Shown piece by piece: positions 63,344 through 64,000 of a stretch of DNA of 64,000 bases (its first letter is position 1; each line of letters begins with the position of its first letter). The DNA is taken from assembly GCA_024343425.1 (NCBI GenBank), contig BRLC01000004.1:186001-250000 (forward strand). The letters are read 5' to 3'. Under the pieces are notes generated by a model, which saw nothing but the letters and a program-made list of their open reading frames with translations, searched no databases and was not told the DNA's origin. Position numbers and translations under genes: made by a program. This stretch comes from Rhizobiaceae bacterium MnEN-MB40S (lineage in GTDB: Bacteria > Pseudomonadota > Alphaproteobacteria > Rhizobiales > Rhizobiaceae).

Positions 63344-63615
63344 GCCAGTTTCTCCTTGGTTTTGCCGGCGAGCAAGGCTGCGCCGGACTTTCGTTCCACA
63401 TCGAGAACAATGCAGTCATGCGGCCCGAGGCTGCAGGCCATCTCGAAAGCGTCCACAAGGTCATGAGCGCCCTCCACCGCAACGCTTACGGCCTCGTTGC
63501 TGCAGTCGCCAAAGGCGTAGCCGAGATCGAGACGCCGGGCGCGATGCGTGGCGAACTCCAGAAAGCTGTCGGCCTGAAGGCTCCCCAAAAAGGTAAATTG
63601 CACCGCCTCAGTCAT
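63340..63615 (-). CDS. Small acylphosphatase-like protein, probably without activity
   Basis: A 91-residue protein whose spacing resembles the acylphosphatase ferredoxin-like fold: VQFTFLGSLQADSFLEFAT, then ARRLDLGY, VSVAVEG and a final GPHDCIVLDVE. In real acylphosphatases the loop after strand 1 has a catalytic Arg in VQGVxFR and a later Asn; here the Arg position is Leu and the Asn region is altered, so phosphatase activity is unlikely. It is the first gene of the long minus-strand operon and overlaps the Rieske gene by 4 bp (ATGA). ATG 63615 is used; an in-frame ATG five codons upstream is possible. Confidence 0.6.
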   Translation of the reverse strand: MTEAVQFTFLGSLQADSFLEFATHRARRLDLGYAFGDCSNEAVSVAVEGAHDLVDAFEMACSLGPHDCIVLDVERKSGAALLAGKTKEKLA

Positions 63616-64000
63616 GGCAGGCGCGACCATTTCGACGCTTGTTCCGACATGTCCCGGCCGATACTCTTTCAGATGCAGTATTGATCACGTTGAACCCGTA
63701 TTAGATGCCTAATTATTGGATTATTGCCTAATAATTAGTCTTGCATTATTCGTAGGCATTCTAGTCCGCGCTCGCTTCCGCTTTCAAGTGGTTTTTTGAT
63801 CGGAGCTGTTGCGTTTGACGCAAAGCCACGTTCAAAAAATTCTCTCTATTCCGAACAACTGCTTTTTGTCAGGCTGCGGTCCGGACCGTTTTTCCAATCG
63901 AAAACAAGCAGTAATCCCTTGGAGTTTGAACTGGTCCGGCCAGCCCTCGGGACCGCCGGCCCGGTCTGCTCGCATTCACGGCTCAGACGACCCTCGTGAA
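63616..64000. promoter_or_regulatory. Gene-free AT-rich region holding the promoter of the minus-strand operon
   Basis: This 385-bp end of the window lacks a convincing gene. Its core (63700-63760) is markedly AT-rich. A perfect 9-bp inverted repeat, CTAATTATT (63709-63717) and AATAATTAG (63730-63738), flanks a 12-bp spacer, and TGCCTAAT occurs twice 19 bp apart. This fits a regulator site, for example for the operon's LysR protein, upstream of the 63615 gene. The 67-codon plus-strand frame from 63796 looks non-coding. Confidence 0.5.

Noticed and set aside
63796-63999. 67-codon plus-strand frame at the window end
   Set aside because: No ribosome site or hydrophobic/domain pattern; composition unlike neighbouring genes. 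It could only be reconsidered with sequence beyond the window.

Overview
The window is a GC-rich chromosomal-type segment from an alphaproteobacterium, most likely Hyphomicrobiales (Rhizobiales). The choline transporter choXWV layout, an IalB-family secreted protein, a BigR/SqrR-type ArsR regulator and the mix of SDR, CaiB and PotABCD-type genes all fit that group. The genus cannot be fixed from the sequence alone. No tRNA, rRNA, CRISPR array, transposase or prophage gene was seen. Genes are dense and mostly in translationally coupled runs with ATGA or 1-20 bp junctions.

Region 1 (0-14.8 kb) is metabolic. It holds choXWV choline import, then an SDR / CaiB CoA-transferase-racemase / HugZ-like / ArsR operon, a nucleoside hydrolase, and an SDR-APH kinase-SDR acyl-CoA type cluster behind a strong palindromic operator. 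An amine/amino-acid FAD oxidase, an orphan PhnM, a double SpoIIAA-like protein and an IalB-like protein follow. Region 2 (15-22 kb) carries a ChaA antiporter, a gamma-glutamyltranspeptidase-like hydrolase with a coupled membrane transporter, a YHS protein, a HupE/UreJ-like membrane protein and a small periplasmic cupin.

Region 3 (22.3-39.2 kb, all + strand) is the most unusual part. In order it encodes an ABC-exporter-like protein whose nucleotide-binding domain has lost Walker A, Q-loop, Walker B and H-switch residues and carries a ~280-residue insertion; a stand-alone cyclic-nucleotide-binding protein with an intact cAMP-type pocket; a LysM/FecR/Ig-like envelope protein; two paralogous secreted proteins with about 7 and 20 PKD repeats behind a shared, unrecognised N-terminal domain; and a membrane sensor adenylate cyclase with all catalytic residues. 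This looks like a self-contained cAMP-signalling, cell-envelope/surface-adhesion system built around a catalytically dead ABC protein. I know of no described system with this composition.

Region 4 (39.2-43.2 kb) holds an HSL-type esterase, an MFS exporter, an atypical SDR and a tyrosine phosphatase.

Region 5 (43.3-63.6 kb) is one continuous minus-strand run of twenty genes. Read 5' to 3', it encodes an acylphosphatase-like small protein, a Rieske protein, a GST, an adenine deaminase and a co-transcribed LysR. Next come a two-gene ThDP decarboxylase, a GMC oxidoreductase, a TrzA/guanine-deaminase-type amidohydrolase, a mononuclear-iron oxygenase that lacks its Rieske domain, a molybdenum hydroxylase with an unusual FAD-Mo fusion plus its FeS subunit, and a second adenine-deaminase-like enzyme. 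A polyamine-type ABC importer and an M20 peptidase end the run. The pieces point to uptake and catabolism of a purine or N-substituted purine. The Rieske protein plus Rieske-less oxygenase plus GST trio resembles the NdmCDE N-demethylase logic of caffeine degraders and suggests a split oxygenase acting on the imported compound.
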